From Helicoverpa zea (Eukaryota > Arthropoda > Insecta > Lepidoptera > Noctuidae): DNA of 64,000 nucleotides. Each line of letters starts with the position of its first letter. The first letter of the stretch is position 1. The translations under genes and the position numbers were made by a program. The stretch is from positions 10,292,001 to 10,356,000 of the forward strand of contig NC_061473.1 in NCBI RefSeq assembly GCF_022581195.2, given 5' to 3'. Of the stretch, positions 1-12,659 are shown piece after piece. A model generated the notes under the pieces. The model searched no databases, was not told where the DNA came from, and worked only from the letters and a program-made list of their open reading frames with translations.

Positions 1-423
1 CACTATTGCAATTGAAACCCCATCAGCTATGAATCACCAACTCTAAAATTAAGTGTACTTGAAGAATAATAGGCATTATTTATCCATTACCTCATCCGCC
101 ATTGGACAAATAGTTCCGCGTGTGGGTGTCACTAGCATTCACAATAATGTACTCACATAAAGTATTTACTACAACTGTAGTAAATAGTATTTCTAAGAAT
201 ATCTTGTGTGCTAGTGTAAACATTATCTTGGCTCACGCTTGACCGGTTTTCGTTTCAGCGGTGACGCGACTACGAGGCTGTAAACTTTAAAACTGTTGGA
301 CCGTAAACAATTATTTAGGATGCTCCGTTAAATATTAGGAATACTGAACCAAGAATTAGGAACAAAATATTGCATGGATTTATTCCTCTCTGCCTCATTT
401 CTTCAATTACTTGACAGGTGATA

Positions 424-486
424 AAATAAAAGATTCCGAATTCCGACGAATTGAGAACCTCCTACTTTTTGGGAAGTCGGAGAAAT
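424..486. repeat. Short dispersed repeat fragment (GAATTGAGAACCTCCT type)
   Basis: The core GAATTGAGAACCTCCT followed by TTTTTGGGAAGTCGG recurs in diverged form near 8805-8845, inside the Spy-like element, and near 33186-33220. It looks like the end of a common dispersed element, seen three times in this window. I cannot name the family. Confidence 0.45.
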
Positions 487-623
487 GTATAGTAAGTGTG
501 TAACAAAATCGCTGTTACTGTCTCAATATTTGCCTTCATTTTAAGGACTCCTGTTTTCCTTTACATTGACTTGTAGATGCAAGTCTTTCATTCAATCCAC
601 GTCGTAGATCATTCATTGATGTA

Positions 624-850
624 TAGTTCGGCCATTCAGAGAATGCGTTCCTGACACGTCGCGATTGAACTGACGACGTAATAACATTCATTGATTATTG
701 ATATAATAATGTTGTTTTAATGCTCCTCAATTGTTAAAACGGTAAACAACCAGCAAAAATATTTTTATCGTAACTGCAACGCCATTGCAAAGTTACGTCG
801 TCAGTTCAATCGCGACGTGTCAGGAACGCATTCTCTGAATGGCCGAACTA
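624..850. mobile_element. MITE with about 58-bp near-perfect terminal inverted repeats
   Basis: The left arm at about 622-681 begins TAGTTCGGCCATTCAGAG. It is the reverse complement of the right arm at about 793-852. The spacer is about 111 bp and AT-rich. The arms look identical by eye over about 60 bases, including flanking TA on both sides, which fits a TA target duplication as in Tc1/mariner-type MITEs. There is no coding capacity. Confidence 0.7.
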
Positions 851-3800
851 TAGTAATTAGAAGCTCAGGTTGAACACCCAATGGTCACGGTCTGATAATC
901 CATTCATGTTTAACTGCATGAGTTAGCTTTTAAATAGGTGTAGCCACTTCAGAAGCATGTAGATGAATCATTGAAGGCACAACAAGGGCTTGTAGAAATT
1001 GGACTTGTGCAAATTTTGCTTGTTGAGCATCCTACAACTAGTTTTTAAATTCATTACAAGGATGCACGTTGCATTAGAGCTATGTACAAGTCTAAAATAA
1101 TCATACTATTATGGTTACGTACCTTGTTTTCAATTAAATATCTCGTAGCTGACAGGTGTCGTTAATTACTACCATTCTCAGCGCAAATTATTCGCGGCTA
1201 TTTCTATATTATCATGTCATTTCCTCTCCGTGATTGGCTTCACTTGTTGAAGTACACGTCATGCTGATAAATAATATCAACATTTAGAGGACCAAGTTTA
1301 ATAGTTACAACTGCCAGTCTGGTGGTCGAAAGGCCAAACTCTCCGAAAAGATCCACATTACTGGCATTACAGGCAGTATTTTTTAAAGATCTTTTACACG
1401 CTGCGTACTTGTATTTAAAAAGCCATTTCCAAACTTACGAAACGTTTCAAAAAAACAACTATCACCTCAATTCTTCGTAAACGACGGAACGAATCGTGCA
1501 AAAAACATGAAAGTTACAACACAAGCCGTACGGACAGACGTGCTGTCTAATTGTATGCTTAGAGAAAGGGTGTCCAAATAATTGGCCTAGTATGTGAGCT
1601 AAGAATACGAGGGTCGGAGTACAATCGTTTACATAGCAAATACACTGGGTCTTGGCAACCGGAGATAAAGGACTATCTACAATGAGCAACAATCTTGGTA
1701 AGTTTAATTTTTGCACTCGCCCAAGATTTTTTTATATCCATCTTCGTAACGAGAGCCATAAATCAACGTGATTAATTATACTTAAGTAATTCACAGCAGG
1801 CACTCGTCGTTTATGGTTGAATGATAAACATCCAATACAGTCCATTTATAAGTAAATGACCTGTTTCAAGTTAGTCGTAATTTGGAAAATTGGGGTGCAT
1901 ACGACGACCAGTGGCATGACCCTACACGGTACACCCAAGCCGCGAGAAGCTAATGATACTAATAAACTGGCTAGAAGGATACTCTCACATTAAGCTGATC
2001 TAAAGACCGTTTTAAGCTGTACTTAGACTACAGTAAATTTTCGGCGGACCTGAACATTTGTATTGAGATTTAATAGAACATAGCACATTTTCAGTCGGTA
2101 GCAACAGCAGGCCGCTCCTAATATCCCGGTATTTCGGTACGTAATCGCCAATAAAAGAGTTTCATAATCATCTGACGTCATATCCCTACTGGTCACTGTA
2201 TTTATATCTGCCCTGCGGCTATTACTGAGGAATGCGTGCCATCTGGTGCGGATTGTTTGTAGGGCAAACACTTTACATTGAATGGTGCCTAACTCACCAT
2301 GAAATCGAAACTTTGAATCGGATACTTGTCCTGTTGACCTGAAACTTGAGACTCGGTTGCAGTCTCGCAATCTAGAACTTATGATCGTCATCGATTCATG
2401 AAAAGGGTCTCTATTGCTTCGATCGCAGGAGATGCAGACGAGATAACAATTAAAGATTCAATAACTACATCTGTTTGAAGCAAGTTCCAAATAAAATAGG
2501 GATAAGGGCAGGAGGATGATAAACTTGTTCTAGATACGAACACCTGCTGGATTATACGAGTAAATCCAGGTTTGATTTGCTCTGACCAAATAGTACCACA
2601 ATTCCAGAATCATTCACTTATCATTGACTCAACAAATATAGAATTTACGTTATCAGTGGATATCGACAAATTCCTCACTACCAAAACAGTAAAAACGAAA
2701 GTCAGAGATAAGATAGTGGCACTCCCAACATTATTGGGTCACTTTGTCGTTAAGTAAACATTACAATCAATCGCCTTGTAACCGATCAACTATTTGTATC
2801 CTAAATGACCCACATATAGAAAATGCAACGGATTAAAAAGCGATAAGAACCTCTTTTCTCTGGAATCTACGGGATTCTAGAAATAGAACACTGATCCTCC
2901 ATTAGAAAACGTGCTCGAAAGCTCTAGCAAAATAACATATTTACAAATCACAGTACAGGTACATAAAGATAATTTTTAGCTTCACACGGCTGTAAATTTT
3001 ATTTGGTCCTTTCCATTTTTACGTGACGCAAAGAAATTATAAACACGAATTCATTTAATGTATCCTTATTGGACAGTAGTACCAACTGCACGTTAGTTTA
3101 TTATGCAGGAATGCCAACATTCGCGTGTGTACAGGAAATGAAGCTATGCTTATGATGTGAGGACATGGCGTGAGGATATTTCGTAATGTGGTTACACGCG
3201 GCCATAAACATTTTATTAATTTTAACCCTACAGTCGGTTTGTAAGTCGTTAAGATTTATTAAAGGTTCAGCTAAGTTGGAAACTCACAAATCGAAGGCGA
3301 TATAGAAGTTTATTTCTAACATTAGTTTGCAGTAGCATATATCTGCTAAAGATAAGGAATCAGATAACACATCAATACATCAAAAGAAAAACCGGTATGA
3401 ACCGGTGTATTGAAAAATTATTCAATAGAAACAGCCACATAAAGCTATATCTTTATGTGGCATCGTCAAGGATCATTCATTGTTTTACTTTTAGGACAGA
3501 CCCATAACGCGTGTTTGGAAGACCACGTGTATAAAATAACTCAAAGCAAACCATGTAGCAGTGGCGAAGAGTGGTTTAATGAAATAGGGAAGCCGCAGCA
3601 AAAAAATAAAACTGGGGGGGGGAGTACTCAGGGATGGGGGGGGAGAGGTAATGGAGGTAATTTCTCAGTCCACCTTTTAGCACTGACTGAGAGACTGATA
3701 GTTTGAACATGATGTTTTCTCGAGGAATTCGGCAGATTATTAATATCTATAAAACTTTATTATCTTTAGTTAGGTATATTAACTACTAGAATCTGAGAAA

Positions 3801-4559
3801 ACTTGGCACTAGAAACAATACATTTTAAGTATTTAATTTACAACGGCCTGTTAGCCATTGATATTTATCGTAGGTATTTATCCGTCAGGACGTTAGCAAT
3901 TTTAATATAGACGTAATATTGGTAGGTAATTCACCCGAGCGGCGTGCCCGAGTTTTATAACACGTTTTTATTCTCAAAACTTAACCTTGAAAAATAAGTT
4001 CCTTCCTAAAGTAAACAATCTGTCGGATCGGAAAACAGTCTAATGCGATAAATGCTATAGGTACATTAAAAAGAAACCTGATGCCAACTGTCTACGTATC
4101 AAAATACATCATTTCAACGTAGATATCTCTATTTTCACTAGGTACACACACTGTAGTACGGTACTTGTACTGAGTACCAGGTCACACAGTGCGATCGCGG
4201 GAATTAGTAGGGAATAATGATACTGCCAACTATTTAATCAAAATTATCTACTTGGTGAATTCATAAAAATAAATAAATTCCCAACTAGGGTCATTACATC
4301 GCGGAGAATCTTAACACCGCGATTCAGGATTTGCATAAAAATGCACAACGCCATCTATGTTGACATAATGTAACTAAAACACACACACGAACTATGTTAT
4401 TTCCAAATGATACACACACTAATAAATTCAATTAAGTAATACAAAGAACAAATTGTTAATGGTATTATCTAAAACAAAATAAGAACAATGAGAGTGAATT
4501 TGTCTGATTTGTTTGTTTACATATTTGAGAAAGCGCTGTCACTCGCGCGTAGACAGATA

Positions 4560-4760
4560 TAGCTACTCTACTCTTGACGCGTTCTTTCTCGTTCACTCGC
4601 GAGTTTTGATTGGTGGAAGCCGCTCCGTGAGCCGGCTTACCGCTCGCCCTTATTTTGCGAACATCGCGCGGCGCGGCGTGGATGACGTCACGCAAGCGTA
4701 GTTTTGTATGGAGGAGGAAGCCGCGGCTTATTTAGTAGGAGCAAAATGTTTCAAGTAATT
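4560..4760 (+). promoter_or_regulatory. CpG-rich promoter-like patch with CRE and possible first coding exon
   Basis: A GC- and CpG-rich island stands out from AT-rich flanks and contains a full palindromic CRE, TGACGTCA, near 4683. About 20 bp downstream an ATG at 4708 opens a short frame reading MEEEAAAYLVGAKCF. It runs into a plausible donor (AA then GTAATT) at 4755. This could be a promoter plus first exon of a + strand gene with long introns. No downstream exon was identified, so the call is tentative. Confidence 0.3.
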
Positions 4761-7023
4761 TATAGACAATTTTTTTACGGTGGTAGGCGTTTTGTTATAC
4801 CTACATATTTAAATTGTGTGGTTTAAATGATTATATTAATTATACCTATACCTATATTATAACTTATACCTATGCTTCTTTCTTGAAATTCGAAAGGGAA
4901 GCCGATGGGAATCGGCTTATAAGGACGCCTCGCCACTGCCATGTAGTATTATATGAATGATTTCTTCAAAATAAATAACGTAATGATCACTGTTCCTGTT
5001 CTTATTAACTTAAATATCACTAATCTTGGCCAACTTAAAGCTTCAAATACATTAACTAACTAGTAATTAGAAATAGGCGTTACATCACAAGTTATATTTA
5101 ACGTGCGGTCGGAATTACTCATTTTATTGTTATTTCGGTGCGGTTACGAAGGTCGGCTCGTTTAGTTTAATAACATCTAAACGTTTCATTAGTAGTATTA
5201 AGTTATGGAACTACATAACTGGTGCTATTCTCAGCTCCAACAGTCGATGATTGTTCAACACCCACGCTTACAAGAAGTGCGGATTCCATTTCATACGATC
5301 AAGAATGCAATATTGGCAGAGGTTTTACGCCTATTGGTCTTTAGATACACGTATCTTTGCTCTGTAAATGGCATTCTCTACATCTTTGTAGACTTTTATG
5401 AGTCCAATGAGACCCATTTATAGATTACGAAAATCCCTTTATGGTCCATAGTTTGCTGACCCTTAATCCAATTTGACTTTCGAGCCTTTTTTGCCCTAGC
5501 AAAGTTGTCAGGCATCACAGCGGTGTAAAGCTCCCACAATGACAAACAGGCAGAGATATTCAAAGTGATTGTAACCGCAACAATAGCATGCTCATGTACG
5601 CGGCTTATCGGACGCACGGTGCGTGGAATATGAACTACGATAGTCGTTTATTTTATTGTCTGCCGGGATGAATTGATTGTAACTGAGTAACTGCTGGTGA
5701 TAGTGACGACCATCCAGCATTGTTATTTAGATTTTATGTGACACTGGTAGTTTTGATTGTGGTCATAATTAATTACTTACTATTTTTCGAATAAACTTAC
5801 ACATAGTAAATATGTCACAACAACATAATCTCGATTACATCTTACTTTCTTTCAATAAATTAACTAAAATAATCTCCATTCCTAAGGCTTCCATAAAACT
5901 TATACAACTACCATCAAATATGTTTCGACGAAAATATTTGGAAGTGAAGGATGACTTCCGTTTATCGCGAAAATATTGGGAAAGGGGTGGTTATTTTTAA
6001 GCCAAAAGGGTTCATCGAACTGCAAAAAATATGTCACAGAATACCACCGAGAAGGAAGCCACACCAAAACTGCAAACCTTCACACATTATCTACGTTACA
6101 ATCTCGATTGAATCTTCAATGATTGTGTGATATATAAAATACCAACACACAGTCTTGGACTCCTATAATGCATCTAGAATAAACCACTCCATTAAAGTGC
6201 CGTCAACTTATACGTTATATTAAACCGCCTCAAATGGACAAACATGCACATTATACTGTCCACATGTCCACACGCAAAAACTAAGAAATTCCTTTTTAAA
6301 GTTGCCATTCAAAATGCTAATATACGACCAAATTGAAAACTTGTTCTGTGACCTTAGTTAGATGCTGTGTGCTGTTTTGTTTCTTTTGACGAATATTCAA
6401 AATTTTCTCCTTCACATTCTCCCTTCAAGCAAGCTTCTAGTGAGGTCCAAAAAATGTTTTGGAGGATCCTGTTATTGATTGCTTGACTAGCGCCATAATT
6501 TCGGTTACATTTAAAAAGTCTACAAAGAATGTCTCAAATCTGTCGGGTTATAAGCCTGTGACCAAAACGGTGACATCACGGCATTAAATATACAGACCAC
6601 GGACTGAGACCGGTTTAGTTTTTTTTATGGATACACATACGTACAAACATTTGCGGGCCATCGTTTGGCAGAGATTTGATGGCGGCAGATAAACGCATAC
6701 TTTGCCTTTAAAAGGAGTATGTGTGGAATTACAATTAATTTGTCTTTTTACGAAATTCTGAAGACGTTTTCTTTGATTACTTTTACTTGAATCAGATAGT
6801 CTAACAACATGATTAAAATGATTTACTATAGGAAATGTATATTCTTATTATGAATCAAGTAACTAAAGATGAAGATGAAAAGTCAAATCTCTGCAATATC
6901 TGCTGTCCAGTGATTGGACAAACGCTGTTCAGAAATAGGTTTCTTTCAATCACTGATTAAAAGTAATTTATCATTCGAGTAATTGACCTATTAACAAGGA
7001 AACATTTTATGCAGTATCAGAGC
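4761..7023. other. AT-rich stretch, nothing recognised
   Basis: No exon, repeat with clear ends, or RNA gene was recognised. Frames of 60-75 codons occur but have no recognisable motif. Confidence 0.4.
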
Positions 7024-7230
7024 TATATTCTGTAGCTCTAAAAAGCTGGCAGTACAAAGTGGGCAAAAATTAAAAAAAAAAAGCTCAAAATTTGTTGCTA
7101 ATTAGTTGCCAAATAATCGATTTTTTTGCTTTTGCCGATTTCGAGAAATCGTCAACAATGCTAGCTTCACCATAAGCTGGCATGGATTATAAGATAAAAG
7201 TAAAGGTAAAATAAACAAAATCACTACAAA

Positions 7231-8250
7231 GGACAATGCCAGGGTGTGGGCTCAAAGTTTGCCCAGCAGTGGGAGTAGTTTCAGCTGGTTCCATAGTGCA
7301 CTCTGAACACGAAATCCAAATATTTTTGAAATCGGTCCCAGAGGTCCCGAGAAAAACCGGTTCAAATGTTCTCCATAGATAGTCACTTAACAAAGCCTGA
7401 GCCATTTGCCCAGTAGTGGGAATGGTTAGAATAGGTTCTTTACTTCACTGTTATCACGAAATCCAAATATTTTGGAAATCGGTCCCAGAAGTCCCGAGAA
7501 AAACTGGTTCTAATGTCAAACTTGAACAGTCAATTAATAAAGCCCAAGCCATTTGCCCAGTAGTGGGAATTATTAAAATAGGTTCCATAGTGCACTCTGA
7601 ACACGAAATCCAAATATTTTTGAAGTCGGTCCCAGAGGTCCCGAGAAAAACCGGTTCAAATGTTCTCCATAGATAGTCACTTAACAAAGCCCAAGCCATT
7701 TGCCCAGTAGTGGGAATTATTAAAATAGGTTCCATAGTGCACTCTGAACACGAAATCCAAATATTTTGGAAATCGGTCCCAGAGGTCCCGAGAAAAACCG
7801 GTTCAAATGTTAAACTTGAACAGTCACTTTATAAAGCCCAAGCCATTTGCCCAGTAGTGGGAATGGTTAGAATAGGTTCTTTACTTCACTGTTGTCACGA
7901 AATCCAAATATTTTGGAAATCGGTCCCAGAGGTCCCGAGAAAAACCGGTTCAAATGTTAAACTTGAACAGTTACTTTATAAAGCCCAAGCCATTTGCCCA
8001 GTAGTGGGAATGGTTAGAATAGGTTCTTTACTTCACTCTTAAGACGGAATCCAAATATTTTTGAAATCGGTCCCAGAGGTTCCGAGAAAACCCGGTTCTA
8101 ATGTCCAACTTGAACAGTCAGTTTATGAAGCCCAAGCCATTTGCCCAGTAGTGGGAATGGTTAAAATAGGTTTTTTACTTCACTCTTAAGACGGAATCCA
8201 AATATTTTTGAAATCGGTCCCAGAGGTCCCGAGAAAAACCAGTTCTAATG
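7231..8250. repeat. Seven tandem units of exactly 147 bp
   Basis: The marker CAGTAGTGGG (CAGCAGTGGG in the first unit) starts at 7264, 7411, 7558, 7705, 7852, 7999 and 8146, every interval being 147 bases. Units also share CGGTCCCAGAGGTCCCGAG. Because 147 is a multiple of three, long open frames appear on both strands; I regard them as by-products of the array, not genes. Confidence 0.9.
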
Positions 8251-9111
8251 TTAGCCAGCCATTGTTAGCAAGCCATTTTAAGCAGCCACAAACCTAACAA
8301 CCTCTTTTCTTGAAATAACATTCAGATAGATAGTGGTTTTACTGTTAACAGGATAAAAAAAAAACAGAAATAGACGTTTAAAGGTAATTGTTGTTTCTCT
8401 TGCTTTTCAGTCTCTATCTACCACAATCAGTCCTAAGTTCGAGTAGCGTCATGCAAATCCTTAATGGCAATGGAAAAATCTTATCAAGACGAATAAAATA
8501 AGCTCAAACACGAGGTAGTAAATAGATACCGTTGAGGAGTTCCCTCGTCTCACTGTCGTCTCCATCGTCAGGTCAGGTCTTAACCTCCACAGTTTTGTGG
8601 TGTCGGAGACATATACCCGAATGACAAGTTTTTATTCGATATGTGCTTACAATTTCCGAGAGTTCCATAATGTTTTAAGGTTTCTATCACCAGACCCTGG
8701 ACCCTGGAACTATTTGGAAAGTAAATCCTTTTAAACAATAAAATGATTGTTTAAATCGGTTGGTAAACGACGGAGTTATGCACGTACTTACGTAAAAAGA
8801 ATACAAACGAACTGAGAAACTCCTCCATTTTTTGAAGTCGGTAAAAAAAAATCTCGTTCAATACCTCGTATTTGTCGATTAATATTATAATGCATTTCAA
8901 TTAAGGTAATAAAAGTGGAATAGTTAAGAGTTCGTAAGCATATTTTTCGTAGTATTGAATAAGAGTCAAACCAGTTTTTCTCAGCACTCCTGGGATAGAT
9001 TTCGAAATATTTCGGTCTGGGACCTATTATAAGCCTATGGAACATAATACACTATGCAGTTACTGTGGGCAACTCTTGAGCCCAACTTCCATACAAAGAA
9101 TAGCATTGTCC
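7231..9111. mobile_element. Spy-like DNA transposon insertion without target duplication
   Basis: The termini are inverted: GGACAATGCCA at the left, TAGCATTGTCC at the right. A weaker second block, GGGCTCAA(A/G)AG, follows. Comparison with the uninterrupted right arm of the host foldback near 10700-10735 gives the empty site, CACTACAAA directly followed by TTTGTTGC. The element therefore sits exactly between AAA and TTT with no duplicated target bases. That is the behaviour described for Spy transposons. The interior holds seven 147-bp tandem units and a fragment of the GAATTGAGAACCTCC repeat, and no transposase frame, so it is non-autonomous. Confidence 0.6.
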
Positions 9112-9239
9112 TTTGTTGCTAATTTGTTGCTGTATAACCAAAATAAATTTGAGGTGCAAAAATTTTTTTTTTTTTTTTTTTCAAATAGAAAATTTTTATT
9201 TGCTTTGCGCGCTTGAATGTCAATTGTTTCATGAAAAAA

Positions 9240-9610
9240 ATATGAAATAAATTTGTTGCTCGTCACAGAACTGTTCCTTGTCACTTAGAGAACCAGCAAC
9301 TAAATAGACACCCGACGATCGGGTGTCTTGAACTTCGGTGACTAACAAACCGGCCATGCTAGCTTGAATGTCGATTTTTCCGGTGAAAAACGTTGAAATG
9401 AATTTGTTGCTCGTCACAGAGGTGATTAATGTCTCTCAGAGAACCAGCAACTAAATAGACACCCGACGATCGGGTGTCTTGAACTTCGGTGACTAACAAA
9501 CCGGCCATGCTGGCTTGAATGTCGATTTTTCCGGTGAAAAACGTTGAAATGAATTTGTTGCTCGTCACAGAGGTGATTAATGTCACTTAGAGAACCAGCA
9601 ACTAAATAAA
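9240..9610 (-). repeat. 151-bp tandem repeats, left arm of the foldback
   Basis: The marker AACCAGCAAC lies at 9291, 9442 and 9593, a 151-base period. Each full unit carries a 20-base palindrome, GACACCCGACGATCGGGTGT plus C. The array is the inverted counterpart of that at 10088-10560. Confidence 0.85.
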
Positions 9611-10087
9611 TAGGAGAGCTCAAAATAACACACAAGTCAAATTGTTGAGTCTCCGGATACTCAATTTTAAGATTTTTCAAATACCTTATAATAAGTATAA
9701 CACTTTTTAAAAAAGTATTTAATTAGAATTAAAAAAATATGAAGTACCTGTTTAACGACTATTATTAAGATTTTGTTATTTATTTATTCTATTAGTAAAT
9801 TGCGTCCACTCCTTTTTATTAAATTGTGATGACAGTAGAAACACTTATTCATTGAGAAAGATTAAAATAAAATACTGAAGAAATTGGCAATTGTTTTTTA
9901 ATTTATATAAATTTACCAGTCTAATCCATAGCTAGGAATTGAGAGTTATCATACTGACTAAGATTTTGAACATAGGCAACTAATGTATGTAATAATTTTT
10001 CCCTAGCAGAAACAAACATTCAAGGAAACATAGCCTGTTTGATAATCATCAGCTTAAAGGAGACTTGGTGATTGGATGTTTATTTAG

Positions 10088-10560
10088 TTGCTGGTTCTCC
10101 GATCGATGCCTAACAGTTCTACGGAGAGCAACAAATTTATTTCCACGTTTTTCACCAGAAAAATCCACATTCAAGCCAGCATGGCCGGTTTGTTAGTCAC
10201 CGAAGTTCAAGACACCCGATCGCCGGGTGTCTATTTAGTTGCTGGTTCTCTGAGAGACATTAATAACCTCTGTGACGAGCAACAAATTCATTTCAACGTT
10301 TTTCACCGGAAAAATCGACATTCAAGCCAGCATGGCCGGTTTGTTAGTCACCGAAGTTCAAGACACCCGATCGTCGGGTGTCTATTTAGTTGCTGGTTCT
10401 CTGAGAGACATTAATCACCTCTGTGACGAGCAACAAATTCATTTCAACGTTTTTCACCGGAAAAATCGACATTCAAGCTAGCATGGCCGGTTTGTTAGTC
10501 ACCGAAGTTCAAGACACCCGATCGTCGGGTGTCTATTTAGTTGCTGGTTCTCTAAGTGAC
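10088..10560 (+). repeat. 150/151-bp tandem repeats, right arm of the foldback
   Basis: The marker GTTGCTGGTT starts at 10088, 10238, 10389 and 10540 (periods 150, 151 and 151). The units are reverse complements of the left-arm units and share the CCGATCGTCGGGTGTC palindrome. Open frames across the array are products of the repeat. Confidence 0.85.
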
Positions 10561-10937
10561 AAGGAACAGTTCTGTGACGAGCAACAAATTTATTTCATAT
10601 TTTTTCATGAAACAATTGACATTCAAGCGCGCAAAGCAAATAAAAATTTTCTATTTGAAAAAAAAAAAATTTTTGCACCTCAAATTTATTTTGGTTATAC
10701 AGCAACAAATTAGCAACAAATTTGTAGTGATTTTGTTTATTTTACCTTTACTTTTATCTTATAATCCATGCCAGCTTATGGTGAAGCTAGCATTGTTGAC
10801 GATTTCTCGAAATCGGCAAAAGCAAAAAAATCGATTATTTGGCAACTAATTAGCAACAAATTAGCAACAAATTTTGAGCTTTTTTTTTTAATTTTTGCCC
10901 ACTTTGTACTGCCAGCTTTTTAGAGCTATATTCTGTA

Positions 10938-12655
10938 CCTGATGTTATTCAGAGACTTGGAATTACAGACATGATATCATCAAAAGCCAGCAATACTGCG
11001 AAAACTTAGTCCGCTGGGAAAACTACAAGGGGTGGCATTCAAAATAATCAGTAAGTAAGTAAATGGAAATGCCACTACATTCTTAATTATTTTTATACCT
11101 CTAAATGTCACCACTAATAGTGTCATCCATTAATAATCCTAACTAAACATAAGCACAATTTCAAAGTTGCAGAAAGTCCGTTTTAAGGCAAACGCGCGTA
11201 TTGAGGTAAGGCCGGTTCTGCTGAAGTTACCACGTCCCGACAGCGCTTATGAGGCCACCTATATACTAGTACCCGGATATTGAGAATCAAGAGAATAAAT
11301 GATAGCCGAGAAAGTCACCCCGATTTAGCAAACATGCACTGAATGTTTTCAAAAGAATGCTGGATATTTTTGCAAAATAAGATTTAGTATATTAATCGAG
11401 CTATAGCTTACCGAAAAAAATCCACTTATCAAAATCATCACATATATCAAGATTAAGTTTTAAGGTATGCATACGAAGAAATGCAATTTTCTCACCTCAT
11501 CTTTGTACGGCAATGCCCTAAGGCTATATAAACGCATCAGATTAAATAGCAAGTCAGAAAGCTCCCTAACTCGCAGCTATCTAGCTATCAACAAGCCGAT
11601 CTCTAACGGTGCCAGCTTTTAACGCGAACGCTCAATTGCCGATATTAGAAAGTCTAGAATCGATGAAAAAATTGATTTACGATTTATACCGAGATTGTTT
11701 TATCGATTACATCGATATCTGATAGTTGTTTGTTAATTAAAGTGCTTGATGAAATATCTTAGATAGTTTTTGATCTTGATGTTTGAAAAGGATCTTAATT
11801 CGGTATGCGGTCCGAGATTTTTTATACAGATAAATCTGCAAGACTGAAATGTAATATTCGTGCTGTGCATTTGAAGCTCAGGTATTTTCGGCTACTATAA
11901 TAAATTATAAAAAGGAAGACCCCATAAACTTTGATTAGTTGGAGCAAGAACTGGTTATATAAAGTTGGCGATAAACAGTTCTATCAGATTTCTTGCTGGC
12001 TAGAAGAACTTCACGACATAGTGTAGTGGATGATTATGACATAATTAACATGTAGGATCGGTTCGTCGAACCTGGCGGCGTATCACGCCCGCATCCGGCG
12101 AGAACCGGTAGAGTCCTTACTTGGCGATATAGCCGACCGAGTAGGAAGTACACGACTCTAATAACGTTGATAGGTCATTACCATCGCATTAGCTGTTCTC
12201 AGGAACGTCTTGGAAACTAGAGTATTTAGTAAAGACTATTATGTCTCGTAGGTAAGAGAGAGCTTTCTTGCATCTGCTTGAAAATGAAGGGCCTTAACCG
12301 TAAGAGAAATTGCAGAGCTTAAAGAAAGCACAAATCCAACAAAAATGTATACCAAAGACCACACATTCACGAGAAAACAGCAATACTCAGTCCATAAACA
12401 ACTAAGGAGGTTAATAGAAAACAAACATCGATACCTGCTTTATATATTATCGCAGACAGACAGCTTGTAATTTACTTTACGCTAAACAATGTCAAGGCGA
12501 CACTAAGCACTTTTATCTACATATACTAAGTGAAGTGGAGCCTCGGTCGTGACCAGCCAGACAGAAAACTGTTAGGCGTCGTAAAACCGACCGCATACGT
12601 CCCTGCATGCTCTGCACCTCTGGTACTCGTAAATAACATTTTACTAACATGGCCT
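10938..12655. other. No gene recognised; two TATA/initiator-like sites
   Basis: No exon chain is visible. TATATAAA at 11525 is followed by TCAG at 11554 with A at +31. TATATAAA at 11956 is followed by TCAG at 11984 with A at +30. Both spacings suit an arthropod core promoter, but no convincing coding sequence follows either, so they may be chance matches. Confidence 0.25.
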
Positions 12656-12659
12656 TTGC

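Larger units (their letters stand above)
1..4559. other. AT-rich region without a recognisable gene
   Basis: No exon chain or known protein domain is visible on either strand. Open frames here are short and lack recognisable motifs. The only structured pieces are a short repeat fragment near 424-486 and an inverted-repeat MITE at 624-850. The stretch may be intergenic or a long intron; nothing in it decides between the two. Confidence 0.5.
7035..10926. mobile_element. Composite foldback (long inverted repeat) element with an inserted element in its left arm
   Basis: The outer termini are inverted repeats beginning GCTCTAAAAAGCTGGCAG, at 7035 and, as reverse complement, ending at 10926. They continue inward for about 200 bp and then into arrays of 151-bp repeats in opposite orientation (about 9240-9610 and 10088-10560). 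The same 11 bases, TATATTCTGTA, flank both ends (7024-7034 and 10927-10937), consistent with a target-site duplication. The left arm is split by a separate element at 7231-9111. The central spacer (about 9650-10085) is unique and non-coding. No transposase is visible, so the element is non-autonomous. Confidence 0.75.

Noticed and set aside
2023..2391. 122-codon frame on the minus strand
   Set aside because: There is no recognisable motif, homology or splice context. Length alone is insufficient in AT-rich DNA.
7187..8042. Several 72-110 codon frames on both strands with similar proteins
   Set aside because: They are translations of the 147-bp tandem units, whose length is a multiple of three. 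Frames on both strands and repeated peptides show they are array artefacts.
7264..10560. Regularly spaced repeats resembling a CRISPR array
   Set aside because: Units are 147 and 151 bases of continuous repeat, with no variable spacers, in a eukaryotic transposon context.
9359..10713. Repeated frames encoding similar peptides (NKFISTFFTGKIDIQ type)
   Set aside because: They follow the mirror-image 151-bp arrays of a foldback element and appear on opposite strands in the two arms. Nothing suggests a protein-coding gene.
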